Assembly (NCBI GenBank): GCA_963693365.1
Contig: CAVNZM010000005.1
Coordinates: 11,780,001-11,844,000 of the forward strand
Length of the DNA: 64,000 bases
Reading direction: 5' to 3'
From: Amoebidium appalachense
Taxonomy: Eukaryota; Ichthyosporea
Part shown: piece by piece, positions 33,436 through 58,620 of the stretch
Layout: every line of letters starts with the position of its first letter
Position numbering within the stretch: position 1 is the stretch's first letter
Translations under genes and position numbers: made by a program
The notes under the pieces: model-generated
The model's input: the letters and a program-made list of their open reading frames with translations, nothing else
Database searches by the model: none
What the model was told of the DNA's origin: nothing

Positions 33436-35054
33436 AGGGGGAGAGGTAGAATATTTTTCGATGTACGAAGTGCACATTTCTGATTGGCAACATCAGGCAG
33501 ATTGCAAAGCATGCATTACGAGAAGGGGAAGCAGAGGGACTTCTCCTTAAGATCCACAAAAACAACGAAAGAGAGGAAAAGGTGAATGCCGAGAGAGTCC
33601 CCTGGGGGATTCGTTAGGGGTGGCAGAGTGTGCACGCGAGTGTGTGTACGCGTGTGTGCGCGCGCTTGTGTGTGTGCGTGCGCGCACGCGTATCTGGTGG
33701 GGAAAGAAGTAAGGTGTTAAGGAGGGGGCGGGAGAGGGAAAGGGAGGGAAGGGGGGGAGGGATGTGTGTTTGTTTGTGTTGGCATCCGTGCGGTTTGTGT
33801 GTGTCTGCGGTTTTGGGGGGGGGGGGGGGGGGGGGGGGGACGTGGGAGGGGAGGGGGAAAGGGGAGATTGCTAGTCGGTTAAAAATCAGTACAACAAAGT
33901 ATGGTACCAATGCGATAATGCTTCAAAGGTTTGGAGGAAGCCAGTCCGTGTATAGGGCGGGAAGGAGATGCAGTGGCCCAGGTGGTGGGGTGGGGTGGGG
34001 TGAGGGGGTGAGGGGGGGGGGGGGGGGGGGGGCATGGGGATGGAGCACAAGGGGGGAGGGGGGGGGGGGGGGAGGTGGGTGATGGGGAAGGAGGAGGAGG
34101 GGAGGGGTGGGTGGGTGGGGGGGGGGGGGGGGACGGGGGACGGGAGGAGGGTATGAAGGAGTACACAACATAGTTGTCACCTCGCCACAACGGCACCACT
34201 GCCCCACGCCATTCTTTCAGCGCAGATGCAACGTTTGCGTTTAGATGCGGGTCACCGCGCAGAATGAGAACCCGTTTGGGTTGCGGTGTGCCATTTTCCG
34301 GGCCTTTTCCACCCATTGTCGTCTCCACCAACCTGCCTAAGCAGGCTTAAGTGTGGTATAGCATGCAAAAGGCCCTAGCCGGAATCAATTTTTGAACAGT
34401 TTTTGCTCTCTCAGTTGCAATTTCCGGGCCGGCCCGGGTTACATATACCTTTCACGCGGCAAGGTTCGACCAACGCCTATGGTCACATTCACAAGTTGCT
34501 GTCATAAGCTTGGCCCAAGGCCTACTACTATTGTAAATAGCACACCATTTAGGAGGCCTTGGCTTGGCCTGGTAAAGTTCCCTCCCTCCTAAGTTTAAAG
34601 TTTACACTTGTGAAGAAGCAATAATAATATTAGAAAACCAGAAAAGTTGTATATAGCAATGATAGCAAGCGAGTTATATAATTAATATGACAATAGCAGT
34701 TAGATTCATCTATTTTCATTGAAGAGAGGAGGCTCAGGTTTTCCCAATGAACAGTGTGATCATGAGAATATGAAGCCCTGTCTACCTCTTGTTGATTGGT
34801 TGTTTCATCCAATAAGATTTTTGGGCTTGTAAGTTTAAGTGTGAGGCTGTGACCCTTCGCCGTTGAGTTGTGTGAAAAAAAAGTCATTATCCAGCTCGGA
34901 CTACAATTTTCTGTTGTTGTTACTGAAAACAGCAAAGTGCCTTTAGCATGTTATGCCATAATAATCTTCACAAACTTAGCAACCTGCGCGCCTAGCTGTA
35001 GGGCTATCGCGCGCCTTCAAAGTTCAACTTTGAAGTTCCGAGCCACCCAATTTC

Positions 35055-35092
35055 GTTTAACCAATCAGCTACAGCCTGTTACGTCACCGGCA
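35055..35092 (+). promoter_or_regulatory. Candidate DNAJC5 promoter: CCAAT box and CRE-like site
   Basis: AACCAATCAG at about 35060-35068 and TTACGTCACC at about 35079-35088 stand about 150-350 bases upstream of a good 5' UTR exon candidate on the same strand. The motifs are seen; function is inferred. Confidence 0.4.
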
Positions 35093-35239
35093 CAAAGGAC
35101 CGTAAGAACGATATCCGATCACATGTCGTCTGAGCTTGTCGTCTGTGTGTCGGCACATCGTGTGTGACTGTGTGCTTGTCTACAAAGCTCATGTGTTTTA
35201 TCACTATAATCCCTAGAGAGAGAGAGCCAGCGAAGGTGT

Positions 35240-35422
35240 TTTTCACGTTGTTTTTGGCTGCTGAGTGTTGGTGAATTATATAAGGAAAAAGTTGACCACG
35301 TTGCTCGTTACCTGCCGAGTGTGAGTACTCTTTCAAGTGATCACGATTGATGATTGAGTTGCTCAAAAGGGGCATCTTCAGAGGCTATCTTTGAGTTAGA
35401 CATACAGCGAAGATTCATCAAG
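35240..35422 (+). other. Candidate noncoding first exon of DNAJC5
   Basis: The sequence ends ATTCATCAAG with a consensus donor GTGAGTCG at 35423. No long frame is present. It precedes the coding start at 36979 by 1.6 kb. The 5' boundary is a guess. Confidence 0.4.
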
Positions 35423-36247
35423 GTGAGTCGAATGTGATTCCGTGAGCGATAGGACAGATTTGGTTTTAGTATGCACAGCAATGGACAAACGTGCACACAC
35501 GCACGCACGCACGCAGACACGCACGCACACACACACACACACACACACGAACACACGCACACACAAGCACGCACTCGCGCGCGCACACACACACACAAAG
35601 GCGCGTATGATTACACCCACCCACCTTGGGCCCACAAACGGAGGCACAAACTCTCGTGCACAAGAACGAACACAGGCATACACTACCTGTCCAAAAAACG
35701 CCAGGAATACACAGCAGTCTGCTAGTGGCTGCACTCTCACCTGTTCGCTGATGTTATGTATACGCACCAACACATGCACAAGCACAACTTATGTACACAT
35801 GCACAAGCAAGACACACGCACACAATTGCTGCGGTGATGCTATATTTCATCCACATGCACCGTGCACCGATGTTTCTTTATAATCGTATAGTTATGTGGT
35901 CACCCACACACAAGCACACCTTCAGCAGCAATTGAGCACATGCCCAACCTAGGTTCCTACCCATAGATAATCCACAAATACCCAAGGAGCCACCACGTTT
36001 AAGACCACCACGTTTGCACACACTTGCTGTGTGTTTAAACCATCTACCTGTCTACAAAACAATCAGCCATGTTCCTCTGTTGTTCCCTGGCTAATCTCAG
36101 TCCCATCGGTAGGCTCTTCTTTAATGAATCCTCTACTTCCAACTAACACACCTACTCCATAATACCCGGTACGCTATCCCTTTTAGCACTGCCATTCCCT
36201 CTTCTCCCCCTCTGTGCCTAGGGCCCCAATTGTCCGCCCCTTGTTAT

Positions 36248-36278
<31 letters not shown>

Positions 36279-36978
36279 CACACACACACACTCTTCCCAA
36301 GGTCCCTTAGAGGCATTCCTGCTCTCCCCTTTCCGTCGCCCCTTTCAATATGCACAAAACACAAGCTGCACACCGCAAAGCCCGCTCTCCCCCCCGTTCA
36401 ACTTGTGGTTGTAGTTGTCTACATAAGAGGATGACTGTGTATAGGTTTCTGTTTGTTGTAGTCTCAGCCCCCCCCCCCCCCCCACCCGCCCACCTGCCCT
36501 CCTGGCCCACCTCACTTCCCCTCCTTGCTACAGTATCCCTCCCCCCCTTCTCCCCCCCCCCCCCCCTTTTCGTCCCCTCAACCCAACTAAAGAAATGAAT
36601 CGTCCCGTGATCCAGAAGAACATACCCCCTTCCTATCCCCCCCCCTTCCCCCCCCCCCTCTGTCACTTCCCCTTACCACTCCAGTAATCTCCTCCTTCCC
36701 CCTCCCCCCTCCTCCCCCTCCCCCTGGCACCCGCCTCCCTTCCTTTGCCTGAAGCGTTCTAGCCACTCCCCTTACTCCTCTGACACCATTGGCACGAGTT
36801 CAGCACATTTCTTATTCCGCTCTAGTTCTGATGCACACTGGCTCCCCGCCCCCCGCCTCCCGCCCCCCCCCCCCTCCCCCCCCTCCCCCCCCTCCCCCCC
36901 CCGAGGATGGGAGGCTTATTACGCTGGTTGTCCTGCAATGCAGGTCACTGATATGGGTGTTGGCACAGAAAAACAAAA

Positions 36979-43301
<6,323 letters not shown>

Positions 43302-43492
43302 CAAAAAGAAACAAGTCCAAACTGACATTAAATCTGCCCTTTGCTGGGAAGCATCACGGCAGATTAAACGTATTAGCATTCATATATACATACATAACTA
43401 TTTGCACAGTTGCAAGCATCGCCATTCCCTTCCCCTATACCAAAGTGATAAGACAGATGTGTTGTCTTTTTTTTTTTTAACTGCCCACCTCC

Positions 43493-43550
<58 letters not shown>

Positions 43551-44147
43551 ACACACACGCGCGCGCGCACACACATGCACACACACACACACGCACGCAC
43601 GCACTCACACGCACACACACCACCACCACCACCCACCACGCACTATCATCCACGAGCGCATTATCAATTAGGGAAGCTGATCGACCCGTTTCTATTCCAC
43701 AGTCGACTAAACTGAAGGGGACGTTGTTGTGTGGACATTATTGAAGGACTCTAAGCTGCTTTGGAACATACACTTATGAAACTTGGCAACCACCGGATCT
43801 CAAGTTCGGCCGTGCCCATGGTACAAACTGCCCCCCCCCCTTCCCCCCCTCTCTCCACACACACACACACACACACACACAACCTCCCTCCTTCCCACCA
43901 ATTACTGTTGCTTGTTCACTCACTTTGTGCAGTTTCGAATAGAGAATAGTGAAATAATTAATCCAACCGGCTAGATGCCTGGGGGTATGATATGTTGCTT
44001 GGGTGTGGGTTTTGTCGTTCTCACATTATATATTGGCTTGACTTGGTTGCAACCTGATGTCATATGAGCAACAGAAACATTCGCAACAGAATCAGGGAAC
44101 GAAGGGTTGTTTTTGTTACAGGAACGTTAACCATGTAAACTTATATA

Positions 44148-44153
44148 AATAAA
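44148..44153 (+). terminator. DNAJC5 polyadenylation signal
   Basis: AATAAA 850 bases after the TGA at 43299-43301, in a TATATAAATAAATG context. The 3' UTR contains poly(C) and (CA)n tracts. Confidence 0.45.
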
Positions 44154-46695
44154 TGATCGGTAGCATGGGGAGGAGTGTACGGTCTGGGTAAACAGGGTTG
44201 TTTGGATAGTCGGTCTGACGTTTGTTCGATCGTTTTTTGGTGACATGGCGATGATCTTGGTGTTGCTCGTTCGTGATCGTTGTGTTGGTCAAGCCTTGTC
44301 TCACAATAATTTAGAACTATATGATATATCTATGTAGATACAAGCCACGTCTGTGCACGACAGAGATAATATGGTTGTCCCTACGTCACAGTGATTACCA
44401 GTGCTATGGCTGGCCCATAAAAAATTACACTGAGTATACCGATCGTTGCACTGTACGCAACAGTGCACCGAAATCCATCACCTTTTTCTGTTATGTTTAT
44501 CCATAATGATGCAAAGCTTCTGTCCACGGGGTCTCTCTCTTTAATTCTTGTCTACCGGTGCTGCGTTTACCTGTTTGCTGATGGCTACATGCACCTGGGC
44601 AGCAGGTATATACAGACATTCACTTCCAAAGTCGAAAAACCTTCACCAAAACAGACTCGTAGTCTCGTACTTTGTTTATTTCTTAGCTCGATAGAGCCTC
44701 AATCTGCGATCGTCACAGTGACGTGCGTGTCTTATTGGACTGGCTAATTTTAGATGTGAACAGCGTGAACCTGGCAAGTTCACACACACGTGGCCGTACA
44801 CTTCCGTTTGAACGCCCTTTTGTCTTCATATTTTTTCCACGGGAAGGCAAACACAGTCGTGTACATAACTAAAAGTGTGTGCATGCTGCGTAGGAGGAAA
44901 GGTTGTCTATATGTAGCCAATGTTCACAGTGATTCACTCTCAGCCAGAATTGTTGATTTTGTAGTTGCATTTGCATGGAAGTCTAGGGGAACCGCTGGGC
45001 TTTCAGCAACCAATTAGAGCGTCCGAGTACTCCGCATCCAGCCAACCCTTGTCAAAGGACAGAGCGCGGCAGAGCGCCAAACAACAGGGAATGTCAGGGA
45101 TTATAAACGGAGGACACCACGTCGGATGATTCCCGAGGATTCTAGCTCTATAACTACGTATATAATTTGAGAGAAACAATTATTTTTTGAATTCCAAGAT
45201 TTTTTTCAAAAATACCCTGGCATTCCAGAAAACGCTACACATAATTCCACAGCATCATGATAATGGCATAACAGAATGATTTCGGAAATCTTCTTTGAGA
45301 TCTCAAAGTAAATATAGCCGCGCTGGACAGCCTGAGTTCAAAGAAGCGGCCGGCACAACTGTACATGTCACAATTGCAATGTCCTGTATCTACATATTTA
45401 TTTGGCAGGAACTCTGAATCTCCTAGTCACTTTGTATGTGTATTTATTAGTGGAAAGATTCTTCTGTCTTTGGTATCATCCTAGAAGGCTTCTCTTCTTC
45501 TCTGCGTGAAGTCGTGATCATCATGATATGTGGCACTTTCGAAATTCGAAGTAATACACGGATATATTGATAATGATCACCTGAGTGATATATTAAAACA
45601 TATTGCAAGAAAGAATCAGTCTCTTATAAATTTGATTTGTGCATCCGACCCTACGATTTTTGATTTTCTCAGCACTATAATGCAGTACGTACATAATATA
45701 TGGATAGGCTAGAGGCATGCGTACAATTGAAGACCAATTTGAACTCCATCGATATCGTGTCAGTTGAATCTATAATTAAAAAAATACCGTGATATAATAT
45801 CCGCCACGGACAGAGAATTTAGAAAGTTTTGAATTTTCTTGTGCAATTTGACTGTAGGATCGGCATATGAATTTAAGCCATCACGATCGTAAACTCATAA
45901 AAACAATGTTTGAAAGAAAGGAGAATTATACATTCAATCAAGATTAAACATGGTCTGCACACTCAGGATGCAATTTCTCAGGTTAAAGAAACTTTGCAAT
46001 TGAAGACCACTCTGTAGTCCTTACATGACATCATGTAAACAAGATTTACGTCACCGGGTTGCGTATTTACAGGATATATATATATCCCGTGAACCGAAAT
46101 GCCATTGGCCAACGTCGGAATTCGGAATAACAATTGCAATAGCGTTCGGGACTTGCAAATTCATTGCAGACGGAACTCAGTATGACCCCTAACTAACTTC
46201 TCTTATCTGCAATCTAATTTCATTTTAATACATGGCAAGATTCATTACTCCTGCCAACGTGATGTGACAGTACACATCAAGTTCACCCGGCCATCGAATG
46301 CGAATTTCGAATTCATCCACGTGACGTGTGAACACTCAATGCAGTATAGGGAGATTGGACCCAATCACGTCACGTACACTGAGTGTTACCGACACTACGC
46401 ACTTGAAACTAGGGTTTTTCATAAACAAGAACTGTTGGGAACAGCAAAAAGCTATCAATAACTTTTGATTGCGATAAATGCATGCAGATAACCGGTTTCC
46501 AGCGTGAACAGCATGAAGTGGTAAGTTTGAGCCTGAGCAGGTCCATCAACCAGAACTCATATTTATATTGGCTAAATATAAACGATCTAGTGGGTTCCAC
46601 CCACAGCGATGTGGGCTCAAACTCGGTGGAATCGGTTTGACACACACACACTCCCCACACCCCCCCCCCACCCCCCCTCCCCCCCCTGAGTTTCT

Positions 46696-47174
<479 letters not shown>

Positions 47175-47412
47175 GCTTTTACGGTGTGTAACGGTTACAG
47201 TGTTTACGGTGCGCGCTGACTGTCGCAGCGCGTCTGTGTGAGCTTGTGTGACTGCACGGTGTGTGTGTGTGTGTGTGCGTGTGTGTGTGCATGGCAATGG
47301 TGTGCCTTGTGTGTGTGTACACATGTGGGCGCGCGCGTCTGTGTGCATTTGTGCGACTGCACAGACCGTGTGTTTGCCTGCGCTGTGGCCATTTTACTTC
47401 CTCGGTTATATT

Positions 47413-47448
47413 ATCCTCGAGGATAGGCCCAACTTAATCCTCGAGGAT
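47413..47448 (+). repeat. Two tandem ATCCTCGAGGAT palindromes
   Basis: A 12-base palindrome at 47413-47424 recurs at 47437-47448 within a 24-base direct repeat that also includes AGGCCCA. Confidence 0.85.
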
Positions 47449-47495
47449 AGGCCCACATGCCCTGGTATAGAAGCGGACGTGCACAATGTGACTTC

Positions 47496-47594
47496 AAGTC
47501 GCAACTTCCGAGAGGCTGCGCTCGTACCCTACAGTAGTGTGTGTGCACACTGTGTGCATGTTTGTGTGTGTGTGTATGTGTACATGTGTGTGTG

Positions 47595-47655
<61 letters not shown>

Positions 47656-47868
47656 ACCAGTGCGTGCGTTTCTCTTCTTTCTCGGGCTCGCTCCCTGTGG
47701 GTACGCCACCCTACACTGTATACACTGTAAAAAGTCACCTAAAGGCTCAAGTCGCGACTTCTAGTCAGGACGAGTCACCAGCCACTCTCGCCAATTATCA
47801 TCAGAAGTCAAGTGGGCATAACTTGACTTAGTTGAAGTCAAGGTCACTGTGACTTTAAGTCGCAACTT
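47496..47868 (+). repeat. Repeated AAGTCGCAACTT motif
   Basis: AAGTCGCAACTT occurs at 47496-47507 and 47857-47868, both preceded by TGTGACTT, and a variant AAGTCGCGACTT lies at 47749-47760. Related GAAGTCAAG strings lie between them. The cluster looks like fragments of one repeat family. Confidence 0.65.
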
Positions 47869-48112
47869 TACAACTCTGTGCTCGCCGCCGAGGGGCTCGC
47901 ATTTTGATGATGGTACAGCTCGCCCCAGCGCATGCTCAATACGATTCGGAATTTAATTGGACCAAAAGCTGTAATGGAGCACCGCGCTATAATAGATGTT
48001 ACCTTATTGGGTCGCGTCATGATCTCTGTAATCTGATTGGAATTCCCATCTTTGCGAAAACAGCTTACAGTAGTCCTTCCCCTTCCAGGGACCCTGTCCC
48101 TATCTCCGTAGA

Positions 48113-48160
48113 CCCAAACTCTCGGTCACGTGACCTGACCTCCAAATGACCGAGTTTGGG
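48113..48160. repeat. Imperfect inverted repeat
   Basis: CCCAAACTCTCGGTCA at 48113-48128 pairs with TGACCGAGTTTGGG at 48147-48160 apart from a 2-base bulge. Confidence 0.75.
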
Positions 48161-48823
48161 AATCATTTTAGCATTTGTGTCCTGACAGAGGGGGGCAAAT
48201 AAAGATGGATTCCGCCAAAGTGTGTCCAATCATAAGAAGGCGGTGATCTGACCTGTCATCGTCAATCGTCACTGGTACTGCAGCTTCAAATTCGAATATT
48301 TCTCACTTCCATATTCATGAACATTTCGTGAACATTTGGAAATAGGTAAATAGGGCTTCATTTTATGTTTAAACCTATATCTTGAAACCATAAAATATCA
48401 AGTGTTAAAGAGCGCAGATTAGCTTTTACGTGAGTGCCAAACGCGAAAACGTGCACAATTTTTCTATAATCGCTATGGAATATGTGGAAAAGGTATCGAG
48501 GATATCAAATGTTCTGATCGAGGGAATCCCTCTTAGGGCGTTTGCTGAAGTTTTTTTGCGGCGACGCAGCCAAGTGGCTACATAGCGTCACCGAGAGACT
48601 TGTTAAATGGCCCGTGAAATACTGTTTTTCCTCCAAGCAAGCAACGAGAAAATTCATGGTCCTAATTATATCTATGGTGGCTATAGGACTAGACAATCTG
48701 TAGCATGGAAACGGGATTCAGTGTGCCCACAGCCATCTTGCAGTTGTTCTAGGAAAAGTATAAACCATCGTACGCAGAAACGTAAATAATACGAAAAGGT
48801 TACCCTAACATGAAGAAGTGCAC

Positions 48824-48965
48824 ATGGTTATAGTCGATGCTGTCACGGTGTTCGTTTTTTCGCGTGAGACTTGCTCTCTTACTCGAAGCATTTTGAGTTC
48901 ATTCTTGTGGGACCACTTGCGGAATACTCTGCATCAAGCAGGGCAGGACCGAACAACCTCTACCG
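48824..48965 (+). CDS. Candidate first exon of the zinc-finger gene
   Basis: An ATG at 48824 opens 47 codons and ends in phase 1 at a consensus donor (ACCG/GTAAGT at 48966). The zinc-finger exon at 54239 needs exactly phase 1, and the join gives Gly followed by EPTGACEAKPP. A short upstream frame (ATG at about 48810, seven codons) overlaps it. Phase agreement alone has a one-in-three chance, and the 5.3-kb intron is long for this locus. The exon might instead be 5' UTR, or belong to an unseen transcript. I do not recognise the peptide. Confidence 0.3.
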
Positions 48966-49401
48966 GTAAGTTTTTCTATTTTCAGGTGTGTTCTTATACT
49001 TGCTTTCCCATATGAACTCACTTATTCGTCTTATTTAACGGGTATAGGGGTAACTACATGTGAATCACATGCCCCATCTGCTCACACACGCACTCGGTTG
49101 GTCGGTTTTTTTGTGTCTTTTTCACCCCGTGTGGGTTGTGATGGAATAGTGCATTAATTTTGAGTAGAGGGTGTGTGTGTGCCGGGTGTTACAGGCTGTA
49201 CCACTGGGATCCCCGCTTGATCTGCTGTTGATAACTTCTTTGTGGATATGCTGCTCTGTTGCTGGTTGGTAAGGGGCTTTGGGGAGGGGAAGGAGGGCGG
49301 GGAGGGGGAGGGAGGAGGGAGGGAGGGGGGAGACGTGGTAAAATTCCGTTTGTGTATTTGTGCTTATGGAACAAGTAAGTAGAGTCGTTGGAGACAGATG
49401 G

Positions 49402-49480
<79 letters not shown>

Positions 49481-50773
49481 TTACAACAATCTTGTGTGTG
49501 TGTACCTGTGTCTTTACGATGTGCCGTGTACATATCTTTAAGTTGGTTGCGTGCTTGGAAGTGAGCAAACGGGGCTCAAGTGAGCGAGGGGCTGTGACCA
49601 CTTGGCAACTCACAGTAGTTCCGTGCTTTTGTGCTTGCTTGTTTTTTTTTTTGTTGTTCACAGGTTGAAGCTGGGGTACTGCATGTATATTCCCGCTGTC
49701 CTGTTTCCCTCCCATCGTTTAGTTATGCACCTGGTTTGGGTCGGTTTTCACTTATGTGATTGACCGCTTGAGCTGCCGGTTTCAATGCTCATGTTGGCCA
49801 TCATCTGCTAGACCAAATGCTGTGATTTTTTTTAGACATTTGTACTTCTTTCACTGTGTCTGTACTTGCTGTATATAGAACAAGCAGCTTACACTGTTAT
49901 ACCTCCAGCTTTCTTGCGGGTAAAGACGGGAGCACGTGTTCATCCCTGCGTTTACGAACGTCTGGGAACTTTTCCCATCCGTTAGTTTGTGTGGTGGGGT
50001 TTGCGGCATCACCCTGACTGACTGCACGAACGGGGGCAGTCAGGTACACCATCACCTCATTCTGTGGTGGTAAGTGCGAGCTAGTAGTGTGTTTGTCGTA
50101 TTGGCATTTGAGAAATGCACACCCACACACAAGCATATAGGGGCAGTGATAACATGTGTGCAATCATACATGTGTGCAATCATACATGCACAACTTGCGC
50201 ACAACACAAATACGCACATGCTTTGATTAACACAGGTGAGCGTGCATAGGCGCCAGAAATCATACAGAGCTTGCACACATTGACAAATATCAACACACAC
50301 ACGCGCGCAACAGTGCACACACACACACACGACACACACACACACACCCACACACACAAGCGCGCGTGCATACACATACACACACTCACACTCACTCACT
50401 CACACACACATAGGCACGTGCGCATGCGCATACACGCACTCACACAAGCATTCACGTTTGTACGCTTGCAGAAACACACACACACAAATAGACACGACCA
50501 GACTTTTTGGGAAAAAACATCTACATGCACGAAAGGTATTCAGCTCCAACCATAATGCCTCGTACATTTCACCCACCTGATGCATCTCTTGGGCTTTGCA
50601 CGGTACCTGTGCACACAAACACACACAAGCACATACGCACATGTATATGCACATGGACAGACACAGGCGTGCTCGTTCCCTCCTGCCGTTCCATGTCGAT
50701 CCACACTCTCGAATGCAAGTGTGCATCAAGTGCATGCACAAATGGGTCCCCTCGCTTTCGTTGCCACTCCCCC

Positions 50774-51380
50774 CTGACTTGGGCCCTCCCTGAGGATGGG
50801 TTCTGCTTATGATGCATACTGTGCGCTTTGCTGATGTTGCATACTTGAATGTTTTACTTTGCATGTGTCCTGCACCATGCTCTCATCGTGTATGTTCGTA
50901 AGGTGTTCCGCATTTAACCATTCAAACCCCCCCAGTCTTCTTTCAGAGGTGTCCTTTCAGGACAGAGCACTGTGTGGAGACCGCTTTACTTCCATGCAAC
51001 CGGGCATGGTTGCTCTGTGTCGTGCATCTGTAAGCACGTACGCATTCTCCGCTGTACTGCATTAGTTTGCACTTACACATATTCACCGTTTTGCTCACCT
51101 TGCTTGCATAAGCAACCCTGCTCGTCTTTGATCAAGACGGGTTGACCCTCCCAAGTTCAGTTGATGCTGCTGTCTGAGTTGGAGAGGCGTATATAACGCG
51201 GGCTGAGGGGTCGAAACTCAGACGCAATTGATGACTTGGGCCCTCCCTGAGGATGGGCTCTGCTTATGACGCATACTGTGCGCATGGCTGATGTTGCATA
51301 CTTGAATGTTTGCCTTTGCATGTGTCCTTCGTGTATGCGTACTTCGTACCGTGTTCCGCATTCAACCCCCCCCCCCCCCC
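50774..51380 (+). repeat. Dispersed structured repeat, tandem partial plus full copy
   Basis: A partial copy (50774-50937) ends CATTCAAA plus 7 C and runs straight into a full copy from about 50938 that begins GTCTTCTTTCAGAGG, as between the two copies at 901-1712. The full copy ends CGCATTCAA plus poly(C) near 51380. This copy is the best guide to the full unit of about 440 bases. Confidence 0.87.
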
Positions 51381-51394
51381 CCCCCTCCCCCCTT

Positions 51395-51500
51395 GCATAC
51401 TTGAATGTTTGCCTTTGCATGTGTCCTGCACCATGCTTCTCGTCGTGTATGCGTACTTCGTACCGTGTTCCGCATTCAAACCCCCCCCCCCCCCCCCCCC
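51395..51500 (+). repeat. Dispersed structured repeat, 3' fragment
   Basis: TTGCATACTTGAATGTTTGCC through CGCATTCAAA plus poly(C), directly behind the C tail of the previous copy. Confidence 0.85.
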
Positions 51501-51779
51501 TCCCCCTCCCCCCCCCCCCCCCCCTCCCCCCCCCTCCCCCCCGGCACCTCTTTCCTTTTCTCTTTCTGTTTCTTGTTCTCTTTGTGTGTCAAAGTGTGGG
51601 CCCTTGTGCATGTGTACCAAGCCATTTGTTGTTTAGGCTGGACACTATTTTATTTTTGCTCCCTTTGGGTATTTGGCTAGAATGTGTGCGGGTGTGTATA
51701 CACTCACACCAACACCCATATATTGGTCATGATAACTCCCTGCTCTCCTCCATTGTGTCCCCCTGTTTCTGTCTCTCCC

Positions 51780-52124
<345 letters not shown>

Positions 52125-52221
52125 CCCCCCCTTTGGCGTGTGTTTGCAATGTGCAATGTTTCGTCCGTCGTGAATGTGTACTTTTTAATCCATAAGGCCT
52201 TCAACCCTCCCCTCTCCCCCC

Positions 52222-52255
<34 letters not shown>

Positions 52256-52572
52256 AGGGCGTCCTTGCCTCTTGCACACACACGTTGCATACCTTAGGCT
52301 GTGTGGATGTGCCTCATGTGTTTTCATATGTGCATTGCGTCGTCTATTGTAAATTTATGCTGTGCACTATGGTACACATCTTAGCCTCCCCTCTCCCTCG
52401 CCCCGCACACACAAATATCTTATTGGTTGTCAACACACGTGCATACTCACACACACACACTTGCATACACACAGAACCGCTGTTCTCTATTCTCGGGGGT
52501 TTCCGCGCACTTGTCTTTTCATCCCTTGGGTTTTGTTCTTTATGTCTTTGTGCTTATTGCTGTTCAGCATAG

Positions 52573-52608
<36 letters not shown>

Positions 52609-52620
52609 GGCACCGCCACA

Positions 52621-52699
<79 letters not shown>

Positions 52700-52910
52700 C
52701 ACGTGCGCGTATGCGAGGGCGCGCGTACATGCACATTCACATATACGTGCTCGTTCGCACACAACTAGCAGTGAATCCGACACACACATGATCACCCACA
52801 TCCATCGTTGCACATGGGTGTCTGCATTGAAGGGCACACACAATGAGGCCGATATATACAGCCAGGTGCACGACACACACACGACGACACAGACTCTGCC
52901 TTCATCCATC

Positions 52911-52941
<31 letters not shown>

Positions 52942-53528
52942 TTCTCCCCCCCCCCTTTCCCTCTCGGCCTCCCCCCTCTTCCGACAAAAACACATACTCA
53001 CAATGTGAGCGTACCCTTTCTTTGTGTGTGGTCACGAGATGCACACACTAAAAATACAGCACATGTATGGGGTGCACACACGTAAACATGTGTGGCCGGT
53101 GTACGCATAACATATAGCTGGCTATTACATCGGTTTACACAAGTGCTGCTACGATCCTCCTGACCCCCCCCCCCTGAATCAACGGAAGCCACAATCCCAA
53201 CCCCAACCCCAACCCATGCCATGTCATGCCAACCCCAACCTTTCGTGCCTATTTTTATGTCGTTTCGTTCTAGGCCCGTGTTCCGTCTTTGTGTCCATCT
53301 GCCTTGGTCTCGTGCTTTGCAACGTCTTTCACCTCCTCCATCCCGAGAGGGGGGGGGGAATGGGGGAGGGAGGGGAAGAAGAGGGGTGGAGGGGGGAGAG
53401 AGGGATATCTGTTACATGTGTGCAAGTCTATTTTCTTGACCGTAAGTGTTCGTGCTTGGTGTCTGGCTGACCTCCTCTGTCTCCTACCCTTCTTGTTTTC
53501 CCCTTGTGTAAGAACATTATCGGGTTAA

Positions 53529-53591
<63 letters not shown>

Positions 53592-53645
53592 CGCACAGGT
53601 ACATGCACGGGCACGGGCGCACAGATGCACGGGCACACACACAAA

Positions 53646-53685
<40 letters not shown>

Positions 53686-53876
53686 CACACGCATGCACAT
53701 GCACAAGCAAAAGCACAAACGCACCACACACACACACGCGCGCATGCACACGCACACAAGCACATCACAAGCACGTGTGTGCACGCGCACACACACACAC
53801 CACACACACACACACACACAACAAAGCGCGCGCTTGCACACGCGCACACACACTCACACTCACACTCGCGCGCGCG

Positions 53877-53913
<37 letters not shown>

Positions 53914-54238
53914 ACACACACGCACACACGCACGCACTCTTACACACGGGCATGCATCGAGATTCCCAGGCAATAGCACGCTGACACATGCACACACGAA
54001 CACACACCCACACATACAATCACCGTTACACTCACCCATGCATGCACGACTTTCACACATCACACAACGTTACACATCGCATGGCATGTTGCATACAAGT
54101 CACTCCTCTAACTTTATTCCAATGTGAAACTACACAAAATTTAGATTACTTTGTTTTGATACTTACATTACGTTTTAATCCCCAGATTTCCCCTTTAAAG
54201 AACTGGAGACAAACACACGTGTTTTTTCTTGCCTCCAG

Positions 54239-58620
<4,382 letters not shown>

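Larger units (their letters stand above)
27573..35040. other. Gene-free interval
   Basis: No exon with conserved coding features was recognised on either strand. The interval alternates AT-rich unique sequence (about 28050-28540, 28830-29600, 31660-32640, 34380-35040) with poly(C)/poly(G) blocks (27654-27687, 27996-28025, 28580-28698, 31101-31127, 31251-31281, 31553-31585, 32920-32975, 33402-33434) and a (TC)n-(AG)n hairpin at 30151-30247. Open frames here are low-complexity Pro or Gly runs. Confidence 0.65.

Noticed and set aside
53195-53220. CCCCAA-type short repeat
   Set aside because: Only three to four units in a C-rich stretch; no telomeric or CRISPR-like spacing.
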